The position numbers and the translations under genes are program-made. Shown here in pieces: positions 32,421 through 43,307 of a DNA stretch of 64,000 nucleotides. The notes beneath the pieces are model-generated. The model made no database searches. It saw only the letters and a program-made list of their open reading frames with translations, and was not told the origin of the DNA. Positions within the stretch are counted from its first letter, which is position 1. The number at the start of each line of letters is the position of its first letter. Source of the stretch: Butyriboletus loyo (Eukaryota; Basidiomycota; Agaricomycetes; Boletales; Boletaceae); NCBI GenBank assembly GCA_038093515.1, contig JBBPSI010000041.1, forward strand, positions 1-64,000, written 5' to 3'.

Positions 32421-33228
32421 TCATGGACGACCATACCATTTCTTCACCCGAATTCAAAGAGCCGTTTTTTTTTTTCATTTCTGCTTATGGCCTTCGTTGT
32501 ACTGTACCATTTTTTCATCAGTTTTCCAGAGTTGCATTCGATACTTCTCGTATAGCCACAAATGGGAGGACATCGATGTGTGACCAGGGTTCAAACGGAT
32601 GCGCTGGACTGAGTCCTCAAGGCCTCGCTGCTGGATAGGTGGATTATGTGAGTTCTGGATCGCTGAACGATGGCGACAATGACATGATCGGAGCATAGAG
32701 CGGCAGCGATGGGCAACTAGGGAAGGAGAGTCTGGACAGAGGGAACTTGAGGCTTGAAAGCTTGGAGGCTGGGCAAGTGAGTCGAGACTCATCGCACATG
32801 TAACGGGAGCCACACCACACGAACGAGAAGAGTCGTGCATGTGGAACCCTAAAGATTTTCCGCGGATGTTTCTGGAGGGATGGTGCACATGTGCGTTCTC
32901 GCCGGGACACTTGAAGCACCATTGAAGATCGCACTTCTTTTCTCCTGTGTCAGACTCTTTTGAAACATCCATCCGTAGTGCCCAGATCTCCTTGGTAGTC
33001 CCGTTTGTAGCAGATGGCTGACCAGTTTCGCCTGCCCCGTCGAACTCCTCAACTCCTGTCGTCGTTTTTTCCACCGTTATGCCCAGAACCATTGGGGTGT
33101 ATGGTGGTCGCTAAACCAGGCGATAGGCTCTTCCCTGAGTTTGCTCTACTCTATCACCTAGGAGTGACTGCTATGCTCTAACTACTAAACCAGCAAAAGC
33201 CGGCCAAAAACACTCCCCTAGTACTTCA

Positions 33229-33275
33229 TCGTGCCTCCAGTAATTCCTGCTGGGCAAGAACTTCTGGAAGCACGA
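33229..33275. repeat. hairpin in spacer copy 3
   Basis: Third copy of the spacer hairpin, left arm ATCGTGCCTCCAG. One substitution creates a wobble-type mismatch. Confidence 0.7.
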
Positions 33276-33599
33276 TGCATACCTACTCCGCCCAACGGGT
33301 GCGATTTACCTGTTGAGTTCACCATCGGGCCTGGCTGGAGTGCTGGACCTAGCAGGCCCCCTTTTTTTTCCTTTGCGCGATAATCTAGTCTAATGGGACT
33401 CCTGTCCCCTACTGCGCCTCCGACTGTGCAAATGAGGTTTCCCCCCGTCGGAGCCGGCTGCCTACATATATAGAGCCCTTCAAGAGCGTGCGACGGACCC
33501 GGTTTGATACATCGCTAGCTCTCTGTCAGTCGACATAAGGATGGTGAGACTAACTCACCGCATTCCAGGCATCTGCCAAGGCGTATGATGACACGTCGA

Positions 33600-33825
33600 A
33601 TGGCGCTACTTGCACAGGTACGAGTGGCGGCGGAAGGGTGGGGAAGAACATGATTGAAAATCGGTTTCCGCCAGCCTAGGCACATGCTGTGAACGTCAAA
33701 GAATGCTGGCTACGATCATACTAACTCCCATTATTTCGGCTCATCAATCCCCCAAGGTCCCCGTCCAGGTCCTTCACCTTTTGCCTTACGTTTCCCCCAT
33801 ATCCACATGCTAACTACAAGTTATG
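33600..33825 (+). pseudogene. orphan promoter block without gene body
   Basis: Matches the promoter of copies A-C up to the point where the ATG should occur (TTTCCCCCATATCCACATGC). It then ends in unrelated sequence. The gene body is absent, so this copy was broken by deletion or by the interruption at 33,830-34,860. Confidence 0.7.
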
Positions 33826-34860
33826 CACACACAGACTCGACCAAGTTATAACGAAAAAAAAAACAGAGTTGCGTAAACAGAGAGTTGAGAGGCTAAAATC
33901 AGTGATCCGAGATTCTTGCCATGACATTTTTGATTTAGTTGCGCCCGAATTTTGGCTGGAATCTCCAAAATATTCCGTATCCCTTTTGGGTCCGGACACG
34001 ACATCCTCAATTGCCATCAGTGCCTGCTGCGAAACCGACCAGTGCTGCTTTTCTGCTTTTGTACTGCTTACTCTGCTGCCTTCCTTCTTGATCCCAGGTG
34101 ATAAACCCGAAAGGACCGATTGATGAAATGACACACCTGTCGACGTCCCAATCAGACGGCCGAAACCGCCTCATTCTCATTGACGATGCTAATGCTGCCA
34201 TATTTCGTTCTCATCATTAGTCCTCTCGCGTGGCTTGCACGTCGTCCATACGCCCACTACCAGCTTGCGCAATTGTACCACCAAGTACCCTGGACCGTAC
34301 TACTTCACGTTTCCAAGTTCGTACATATCGAGCCTCGAGGGCCTCTCTAAGATTACCCACTGGCTTGCGCTCGCTGTCGTCCTCACGGCCACTCTCGCTT
34401 GTCGTTTGTCATCTTTCCTCGTTGGTCGTTCGAAACGACTGTCCTGAAATTGCACAAGGATGATGGATCGCCACATCCGAATACGGAAGAAGGGGAATAC
34501 CAACCTAGTCTAGAAGTTCAATTCATGGCTGCAATTACCGACATACGTGTACAATCGGCTAACACTTCGCTACATAATAAGACAGTGTGGCCTGGTCAAC
34601 ATACCTGGACAATTTTTAAAAACTTGCAATAGCACACAACCCCGTCTTCCACAGTGTAACCGATCGTGATTTAGAGACTCTACGAAGTTGAACGACATCA
34701 ATCCGTGCAGGTTTCGTTGAGATATAAAAAAATGTGTGACAAGAGGCAAAGTCACTGAGTGACGGGTTGCCGAGTGCGGCCGACTCGGAGTGTGAATACT
34801 CCCAACAAGCCGTTTCCGAGTCCTTCCTTTCGAGTGCAATGGGTGTATGTTAGGCAGCAA
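33826..34860. other. non-repeat interruption of the array
   Basis: About 1 kb with no counterpart in the other repeat units. A 10-A run near 33,853 marks its left side. Open frames of 70-85 codons exist on both strands; one plus frame (34,235-34,447) contains CTTKYPGPYYFTFPSSYISS and a hydrophobic stretch, but it is too short and unsupported to call a gene. It may be an inserted sequence or the remnant of a neighbouring unit. Confidence 0.45.
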
Positions 34861-35153
34861 TGTGCAGTGTTACTTCGGCTGAGCGGAGCGTATATTCAGT
34901 AGGCTGTGACCTAGTGTTACTTCCTGTGACATTTTGTGACTGACCAATGGGTTAACCAGGAAAGTGGTAACCGAGAGTACGAGCGGGGGAAGTGTGGGGA
35001 AAAACATTATTGAAAATCCGCCAGCCGATAGGCACATACTGTGAAAGTTAAATAACGCTGGTTGCGATCAGAACTTCCAGGATTTCAGCTCATTGATCCC
35101 CCAAGGCCCTCGTCCTAGTCATTCACCTTTTGCCTCACATCCATATTCCAACT

Positions 35154-35762
35154 ATGCCCGACATCATATCTGCAACGGAGCTCGCCCAAAAGCGTCCCGA
35201 TGTTTTCCTTTCTGAGCACGTCTTCAAAAACCTCTACGTAGACGAATTCAAATTCGGCCCGGCAGGGAGTGGAAAGGTTGATTTGAACATGATCTCCCAA
35301 TGCGTCGACATTCCTGCACACACCAAGCCTGGCGGGTTGAAGCCCGCCTCCGACAACGAGTTGGCCATTCACCTTAACTGTATTGTCAAAGCATCCACAT
35401 TGCAGCACAACACCATCACTATTGACGTGGAGCAGTTCCACCTCACTGCGCGCTCTGTTGCGGCCCAGAAGAGGATCGATGCGGATGGTCCATCGGCCAT
35501 CACAGCCGGTAACAGTATCCACATGAATGTTAACACAGGGTGGGGCCGAGAGGACAACTTGAAGGCTTTGGCTCAGGAGGTTGAGATCAGCAAGGATGAG
35601 ACACTTCACACAGAGATAAAATCGAAGCAGGGCTACAATGGTGCATATATGAAGTCCTTGGTGGAGGAGTTCAAAAAGAAGGTGGAACAGCGCATCCATC
35701 AGGATCTTGGAGGAAAGGTGCCAGTGGTGGTGAAGTGGAAGGGAGACAAGACCTTTGTGTGA
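35154..35762 (+). CDS. novel tandem family, copy C (function unknown)
   Basis: A 202-residue intronless frame from MPDIISATELAQKRPDVFLS, starting at the ATG that aligns with copy A; an in-frame ATG 24 nt upstream is less likely. By eye about four in five residues equal copy A, including LSEHVFKNLYVDEFKFGPA, AHTKPGGLKPASDNELAIHL, SIHMNVNTGWGREDNLKALA and HTEIKSKQGYNGAYMKSLV. The C-terminus has a small insertion (KVPVVVKWKGDKTFV). It has two Cys (SQCVD and NCIVK). No targeting signal is seen. It sits after the 1-kb interruption with its own complete promoter and 3'-flank blocks. Confidence 0.77.
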   Translation: MPDIISATELAQKRPDVFLSEHVFKNLYVDEFKFGPAGSGKVDLNMISQCVDIPAHTKPGGLKPASDNELAIHLNCIVKASTLQHNTITIDVEQFHLTARSVAAQKRIDADGPSAITAGNSIHMNVNTGWGREDNLKALAQEVEISKDETLHTEIKSKQGYNGAYMKSLVEEFKKKVEQRIHQDLGGKVPVVVKWKGDKTFV

Positions 35763-36380
35763 AGAGTGATCACGGACAGACGATCATATCGTTTCTTCAC
35801 CCGAATTCAAAGAGCCGTTTTTTTTTTTCATTTCTGCTTATGGCCTTTGTTGTACTGTACCATTTTTTCTTCGGTTGCCCGGAGTTGTATTCGATATACC
35901 CACAAATGGGAGAACGTCGTCGAACCTACTGGATGTGCGATCAGGGTTCAAACGGATGTGCTGCACTGAGTCCTCAAGGTCTCACCGCTGGATAGGTGGG
36001 TTATGTGACTTCTGGATCGCTGAACGATGGCGACAATGACATGATCGGAGCACAGAGCAGCAGCGGCAGCGATGGGCAACTGGGGAAGGAGAGTCTGGAC
36101 AGAGGGAACTTGAAGCTTGAAGCTTGAAGGTCAGGCAAGTGAGTCGAGACCGCTCATCGCACATGTAACGGGAGTCACACGAGCGAAAAGAGTCGTGTGG
36201 GACCCAAGGTATTTTCCGCGGATGCTCTCTGGAGGGATGGTGTGTGTTCTGCCCGGGATGCTTGTCGCAAATGAGGCCTTGAGGCGCCGCAAGGTCGCAC
36301 TTCTTTTCTCCTGTGTCAGACTTTTTTCGAAACGTGCACCCGTAGTGCCCAGATCTCCTTTGGTAGGCAGATGCGGCTGA

Positions 36381-39155
36381 CCAGGAGAAGCCGGGATGGT
36401 GGATTTTCGCACGACCTTGGAACTCGCCAGGCTCCAGCGCTCATCGTACACAGCATTTTCAGCCCCTATCGCGAGTTACATGTCACATATTATTCTCTTG
36501 CACTTATCCAGGACAACGATATAATAAATACATCGTCAAGTAAGATATTTCTCGACAGATAATCCGACGCCAAACAGGTACATTGACCAATGATGGATGA
36601 GCGCAAGTGCTTATCTATCAAGACAAACCCGACGTCACAGGTACAAAGATTGATATCGGATGACCGCAAGTGCTTGGAGGAACATCCGTGTCGTCATCTC
36701 CTACCTCGGCGTTAAGTTGGTCCTCGGCCAAGCACTCCTCGAGCCCATAGACAATACCCATACAATCTCCTTGCGGAGCCAGGGATGGCTGCGCAGGTAC
36801 TAATCGAGCGCACCCTGTGCCTTTTTGCTCGTCAGACATTCTGCTGAAAGGTTCCACTCATTCACGCCGGTACGCCGTTCCCATGATTTCAAACAAAACG
36901 TCAACCCGACTCGGAAGTATACACTCAGTAAGCAATCAGCCTGAGCGGAGCACGAACGAGTTCTTGGCCTTTGAAATGGATCCGTAAGTCATATACACAC
37001 CGACAGTCCCCGTAACTGACACATCACACAGGACTGGATGAGGTTGAAAAATGCAAAGCTGGCGAGGTGTCTGGGTCCGCCTGGGTCGACGTCTGACATG
37101 ACATCCGATTCGATTTTTGGTAGGGCATGTTCTCGACCTCGGGTAGCGTTATCGTATCACACTTCCTGACATACTTGCCTCCATACAGAAAGGGACAGTG
37201 ATATGTCTGAGCCCGATTCTTCCGTGTCTCGCAAAAGTCGATTCGGATGTCGTGTCAGAGATCGACGGAGTGCGGAAAATGGGTTGATTGATCGATAGGT
37301 CGACTAATCAACCCCTTGCCAGTGCTATGACGATTATCGTCCGTTTTGTCACGGTCTCTGAAAGACTTATCCTTATCGCGCTGTTCCTCCCTCCGGTTTT
37401 CGGTTCTCCATGCTAGAGAAGCCGTCGCACAAAGCCTGAGGACTCGAGTAGTCGCTTCGTATCTTGCCAGCGTCGAGCTATTGCACTTTCCACGACTCAT
37501 TCATCTTCATAGTGTAATGAAAGGGTGCACATATAAGGTCCCGTTGATAAGACATTAAAAGATATGCGTTGATACGATGCGCCCTGCAGCCGACGTCGCG
37601 TGTCGTGTCCGTTGATGTGGCGTCCAGCTTCAATACGACGTCAAGCTTGCCGTTGTCTCGACGTCACACCTCGGCAACGTAGACAGACCGCTTACCATAT
37701 CGGATCCGTGAGGCATTTCTTTTTTCCACAATCCGATCGACAAGATGAGTACACGCACAAAAGGCGAGGCTTAACCACAGATCTCAATTCGAGATACACA
37801 ACATACTTTCAGTTGGCCGGCAACCATTTTAGATAGCGAGGCGATGGTGGCCCTGGACCACTTCGTGGATCTGATCTGATCTAACGATTCACGAGGGCGC
37901 CACCGGGTACATGGTATGTACTTACTACCGTGTAGTTCTGGACGCGTCGTTGGTCCAAACGTCCAAACGATTCGCTGTGCCTCCTCGTTTACCGAGGGCT
38001 GTGGTATGACGGGTCTGAAGATGCTGCACTTATCAACTAGCAACGCTGTCATAGCGAGAGGGGACGATCAGGGCGTGGACCGTTATCTTATATGTCACGC
38101 GTCAGACAAAAAAAGGGTAACGCCTCGAGCTCGGTCGACGGATTGACAAGCTTGCGATGTGTGAAAAAAAAAAAAGATAATTTCCATGGAGACGAAAAAA
38201 AAAAAACCTGTCCGAGTCAAAACCATCGGCGGTTCTCCAACTCATGGTGGTAGATCCTGGTATGCATTATTATATATCATGTAGCGGGAATTAAACGATA
38301 ATTTACCTACCCTCATACGCGTGGCTAGTCCCACCGTCTTCTATAGCCGCGAGAGACATGCATGTAGATCGTAGCCTGCCCTGAGCAAGCACATTATCGA
38401 CAACGTGACCTGGCATCAGTCGGGGATAGGTCGATAACACAGACACCGGCTGCGCCCAGGCCCAACTTGAGCGCGGGCGATAGCGAACAAGAAAGTCTGG
38501 GCGGGTGTTTGATGGCTGATGGGGCTGGTGTTTTCAGGTCCATGTGACGGACAGACCGTTATCATGCAAACTCATAACATAACTCAGATCAGGCATATCC
38601 CCCCCCCTCGTGCCCTCATTAATGCCAAGTACCGTCCTGAACGGCCCGGCCAAGAGGTAACGAGATAAAAATGGCAATCTGGCGTTACGAGACAACTGAG
38701 TGGGGAATACGGTGGGTTTTGTATCCCCGGATCAGCGATACTTATGTTGGGGCTGAAACGATACCCAAGGTCTCTGGTACTACTTCATGAAACGTGTCAG
38801 ATGAACGGAAATTCTGGGCACGACGGTGCTTGGTTTACTGCAACATTTATTCGAGGGACATCGGGGACTTATCCAATGTACATCGCACACAATATGTTCG
38901 GCTCGAAAACAACACGGAATCAGCATCAACCAAACTATGAGCAGAAAAACATGGTTCCCAGCACCAGATATGTAAGCCGGATGACCCGGCGTGTAGGAGG
39001 CCGAGTATTGGAGAAGGGGGAGGAAAGACGGAGAAGGAAGCACTATGGGGTACCCGTGTCGCGGTCGTCAAGTAGCCATGAGTGTTACGAGACCGTCGGG
39101 CGCCAGTATTGATTGTAGATCGCGATGCAGCGGCACCGTCGTGTCCAACTACATT
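36381..39155. other. gene desert
   Basis: About 2.8 kb without supported genes. A minus-strand frame at 36,618-36,857 (MSDEQKGTGCARLVPAQPSL) is short and matches nothing I know. Two A-tracts of about 12 nt lie close together near 38,165 and 38,200. The right end is the 3' flank of the MOB gene. Confidence 0.5.
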
Positions 39156-41012
39156 TTATTCACCAACGGGCGCTTCCTCTTCCCCACCCACCCTTACTTC
39201 ATCCCCGTCAAGCCCGCCAGCCTCATCGGTGATATCGCTTTCACTCTCCGGTGGAATCGGCTCTGATGGCGGTGGTTCATTTAATTCGAGTAGTGGCTCG
39301 GGTGTGGGGGGTAACTCGGGTTCTGCATGTGGTTCCACGTTCCGCTCTTCGTCGCTGGTCGATGGAATAGGATCGTCATTCTCGCTGACGGACACTGCAA
39401 CGCTCTCTTCTAGTCCGGGTAGGCCTTCTGTCGATTCAGTCAATGCGGAGGATTCCTCGATGGGTGCGTTTTCTTCGGGCCCATCAATCACTTGAATGGG
39501 CTCTTCAGGACCCGAATCGATAGCTGGGGCATCAGAGAGTGGTCCCTGTGGCATTGGCTCCGGTGGTGCATCATCGAGAGTGGTTTCATTCGGCGTGGGT
39601 ACATTAGAACTGTCCTCAAGTGAGATGAGTGAGAGTTCCTCCACCGGCGGGGATAGTGGACCAGCGGGGGTTGACTGAGAGTGAGCATCGCCAATATCTT
39701 CATCGTCCAGATCTTCTGCTCTCGTCTCAAGGTCAGGCCAAGATTGGCCCGAGATTAATGATCGGATATCAGCTACTGGTGAGGTGCCGAGCAAGCTACC
39801 GCTGGCGGACCTTCCGCCATCTTCGCTCTTCGACAGTTCTTCCACCACACTACAAGCTTCGCTAAACACCATCGTGTCAGTTCGGCTGCGGCCAAGTTTC
39901 CGAGGACTATCCGTTCCAAATTGATTGACGGCATCCACAGCCCTTGGATGACTGACTGAGACCTGATCCATGTCGGGCACCGCGTCTGCTGTAAGTGTGT
40001 CATTTTGAGGATTTGATATTGGATGGACTGCAACCGATAATAAGCGTGGGGGCTCCACTTCCTCATTCTGATTCTTGCCATCGTGATGGATAGCACTTTC
40101 AGGAATGACGAGGAACTCTGCAGGCACCAAATCAAATTGATTAGTTAGTTTGAGGAAGCGGGCATAAAGCGATGATTCGGCTTCAGCTTGCTCAAAGGCT
40201 TCCCGATGGTGAAAATAGGCGTGAGCGAAGATTCTGCCGAGACGGCGGGCAAGAGAAGAGAAGTGCCTGTGAGATGTCTGTGGAATTGAGAGCCTGATGC
40301 GTGCAAAAAGTCCATATCAAAATTGATCAGTACGGAGAAAAGGTGGATCAGAAGGCGGCTAAATACGTACCTGGAAGGGAAAGCTCTCGGAGAGTTCAGG
40401 AGAGCAGTCGCGCTATCCACAGTATGGAGGATGTAATCTATTGCACAGCATTGCTGTATATTGTACGCATGAATGAAATGGGTTTTACTGAATCGGTTAA
40501 ATACAGACCTCCATAGCGCCGTCATTACCGTGTGCAACGCACAGATAGAGCCACTCTCCCGCCTTCATTTGAGGACACGAACTCCTCGTGCATTCTTGCT
40601 GGAGCATCGTGATCAGAGGGTGCGAGAGGTCTTGGGCAAGACGACTGTAGGCAAATTCAGATGGATACGAAACGCACACGGATGCAGCTGCTTGAACGAC
40701 GGACCGTAATTGCTCAAATATCCAACAGGCCCTGTCGACGGAGATGTCGCTCTTGCGATCGCCGTCTTCGGATTTTTTTGGGTCAGCCTCTGGAGAGTCT
40801 GAGGGAGTTTCATCCTGATCCTTTGGGGCGAGTCTTCCGGGGAGGGAGACGATCGCATCGACATCGTGGACGTCGAGCCGGATAAGGAGGGATATGTATT
40901 CCTGGAGCTGGAAGGCGCTGTCAAGGGAAGAGATGGGAGGAAGGGACTTGACTGGGTAGAACGAGGATACACGTGAGCCACGGTAGGGACGTTGGAGGAC
41001 GGTCGTGGCCAT
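39156..41012 (-). CDS. MOB4-like: MOB4/phocein-like MOB protein with long acidic tail
   Basis: MOB-family adaptor; MOB4/phocein is a subunit of the STRIPAK phosphatase-kinase complex. The start MATTVLQRPYRGSRVSSFYP ends at 41012. The MOB core follows: LQEYISLLIRLDVHDVDAIV, DRACWIFEQLRSVVQAAAS, the zinc-site region CTRSSCPQMKAGEWLYLCVA and HGNDGAMEVCI. After introns come CCAIDYILHTVDSATALLNS, LSIPQTSHRHFSSLARRLGR and IFAHAYFHHREAFEQAEAES, supplying the zinc histidines, ending with FDLVPAEFLVIPES. About 315 more residues follow, acidic and Pro/Ser-rich (PLSPPVEELSLISLEDSSN; PPTPEPLLELNEPPPSEPIP), clearly disordered, ending at 39156. The animal protein is about 225 residues, so the tail more than doubles it. 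Confidence 0.88.
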
Positions 41013-41333
41013 CGTCGTTGACGGTGAGCACTTGGCGCTGGCGTGCGTGTCGACGGACTTTGAATTGAGGACCCAAAGGGTAAAGTAAACATCACGTGGG
41101 TGTATTTCCAAACGGGGAAAGGAACGAATCTGATGCCGACCGGAACAACGTCACACACCAGTGTCAAAGCCCGATTCGGATCTATCTCTTTTCTCTTTCT
41201 TTTTTTTAAATAAATTTTCGTCCGATCCTTTTTCGACAGCTTGCTTATCTCGAATGTGCCTCTATAACCGAATCTTATATTAGACTCTCATTTCCTCATA
41301 CCCTGCCGCTCCTTTGTGCGTCCCTCCTTCACC
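41013..41333. promoter_or_regulatory. divergent upstream region, MOB4/permease
   Basis: 321 bp between opposed start codons. It contains a pyrimidine-rich tract around 41,180-41,210 (TCTTTTCTCTTTCTTTTTTT) on the permease strand. Confidence 0.4.
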
Positions 41334-43307
41334 ATGTCAGACCATCTCCACGAGTTCAAAGTCGACTCCGATCTCGAGAAGGACTTTGCCTCCTCCCATG
41401 ACGACAGTGAGCACTCCCCCGCTCATGGAAAGGCCTTTCGCTGGGGTGTGGAAGCTCGGGGTACGTCGAAAATCGCTTCCCTCAGTCTGAACCCTCTCAC
41501 ACCTCATCCATAGGGACCGTCCCTGTTCCTTATGAAGATCGCAGAGACACCCAGTTTTATAAAGTGTTCTTCGTCTGGTTCTCCATGAACTTCAACATCC
41601 TCTCGTCTGTATCACGTTCTGTCCTTGGATCACGCCCTTTGACGTTTTCCTAGGTTTTCAGCCGGAACACTTGGACCGATCGTCTTCGGCCTCGGTCTTC
41701 GCGACTCCTGTCTAGTTATTTTATTCTTTAATCTCATTGCAAATATGCTACCTGCATATCTGTGAGCCCCTCCCTCTCTTGCTCATCCAGCTACCAATTC
41801 GTCCAGAAATACGTGGGGTCCAAAAACTGGCATGAGGCAAATGATTGCATCTCGCTACAGCTTTGGGTCCGTCGTCGTCCGCCCAGTTTACTCCAACTAC
41901 CCTGATGCCACGTCAATCCCAGATATTATGGTATTATTATTCCCACTATTTTCAACCTCATCGGTTTGTGTGGTTTCAACATTCTCAACTGTATCCTGGG
42001 AGGTCAAGCTCTTGCGAGTGTTTCCAATAATAACATGTCGTGGACGTAAGTTGCTCTTTTTTTCATCTTCGCTTCCATTCCACTCACTTGCGTTCCTGAG
42101 CACAGGGTTGGAATCGTCATTATTGCGGTGCTTTCGATGATTGTATGTTATTCTTCGTGAATTCTTTCGCTTGTGATTTCACGCACGTAATAGATCTCTT
42201 TCATGGGGTACAAAGTTCTCAACTGGTACGAGCGTCTTTCATGGCCCCCAGTCCTCCTCGCTTTCATCGTCGCCCTCGGTGTCGGAGGGAAGCACCTCTA
42301 CAACGTCCCACCAGCCGTTCCTGCAACTGCATCCGCAATCCTTTCCTTCGCTGCCACAGTTTCAGGTTTCGTCATCACCTACTCTGCGATGGCGTCCGAC
42401 TTCACAATGTATTACGACCCAAACGTATCGAGGTAAGTGCCTTTTGCAAGTTCCTTCCCCTCGACCTGAACGACATACGATAGTCGTCGAATTTTCTTGT
42501 ATTCATATCTCGGGTACTTGGTGCCTGTTGTAGGTCTCCCATCACATCATCCGTAACTGTACCTGATTTGGAAACCTCGTCAGGTTTTACTGGAATGCCT
42601 TGGCGCGGCGGTCGTTTTAGCTGCGCCCAGCGTTGACAGCTGGGAAGCCGGTTATGGTCTAGAAGGCAACGTCGGTGGCCTGCTAGAGGCCATGCTGAGC
42701 CCTGTTGGCAACTTTGGGAAATTCTTGACTGTGATGCTCAGTCTCAGCGTGACGGCGAATATTGCCTGCACCCTTTATTCCATAGGTTTTAACTTCCAGG
42801 TGCTCATACCTAGCCTTGCCAGGGTTCCTAGATACGTATTTTCGGTTGTGGGTACGGCAATGTGCGTCCCTCAATCATTCTCCCCTGCTGATTTATGTCC
42901 AATCTTCTCACCTCAATCTTTTTCTTCGCAGTGCGCTACCGCTGGCAATCGTCGGCGCCCACAAGTTCTATGCAGCGCTCACGAACTTCCTTAGTCTGAT
43001 CGGCTACTGGGCGAGCGCATATGGTGGCATCCTGCTTGTCGAACACCTCTATTTCCGGCGAGGCGACTTCAGTACTTATCATCATGCGGATTGGAATGTT
43101 GCCAGGCGTCTTCCATGGGGAGCGGCTGCCCTTGCTGCAAGCATGCTTTCATTTGCCCTTGTCATTCCCTGCATGAACCAAGTATGGTTCGTGGGTCCGA
43201 TTGGCTTGAAAACAGGTGACATTGGCTTCGAAGTTGCCTTCCCCCTCGCCAGTCTGCTCTACTTCCCTTTCCGCACGTTGGAGCGCCGATACCAAAATAT
43301 CCACTAA
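41334..43307 (+). CDS. FCY2-like: purine-cytosine permease
   Basis: Nucleobase:cation symporter-1 family, importing purines and cytosine across the plasma membrane. The start is MSDHLHEFKVDSDLEKDFAS at 41334, with an acidic N-terminus, then FRWGVEARG spliced to TVPVPYEDRRDTQFYKVFFV. Helices follow through many small introns: FSAGTLGPIVFGLGLRDS, FFNLIANMLPAY, TGMRQMIASRYSFG, IPTIFNLIGLCGFNILNCIL, GGQALASVSNNNMSWTVGIV, ISFMGYKVLNWYERLSWPPV, ILSFAATVSGFVITYSAMAS with DFTMYYDP, LEAMLSPVGNFGKFLTVMLS and IALPLAIVGAHKFYAALTN. The last exon, FLSLIGYWASAYGGILLVEH to RTLERRYQNIH, ends at 43307. The signature motifs are intact. Confidence 0.88.

Larger units (their letters stand above)
28880..36380. repeat. 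tandem segmental repeat array carrying a novel gene family
   Basis: By eye, three building blocks recur in direct orientation. The spacer block S (with a hairpin) occurs at about 28,880-29,490, 31,085-31,365 and 33,010-33,590. The promoter block P, anchored by TTCAGCTCATTGATCCCCCA-like sequence, occurs before 29686, 29918, 31803, 33820 and 35154. The 3'-flank block T, starting GTTTCTTCACCCGAATTCAA, follows each intact gene at about 30,540, 32,437 and 35,789. Three blocks are followed by full genes and two are not. Copies differ by scattered substitutions and small indels. Confidence 0.85.

Noticed and set aside
32475..33092. 205-codon minus-strand frame in the array's 3' flank
   Set aside because: It is not preserved as an open frame of similar length in the other two repeat units, so it is most likely antisense to repeat DNA.
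36618..36857. Possible mating-pheromone precursor
   Set aside because: It is small and acidic but has no C-terminal CaaX motif and no repeated core.
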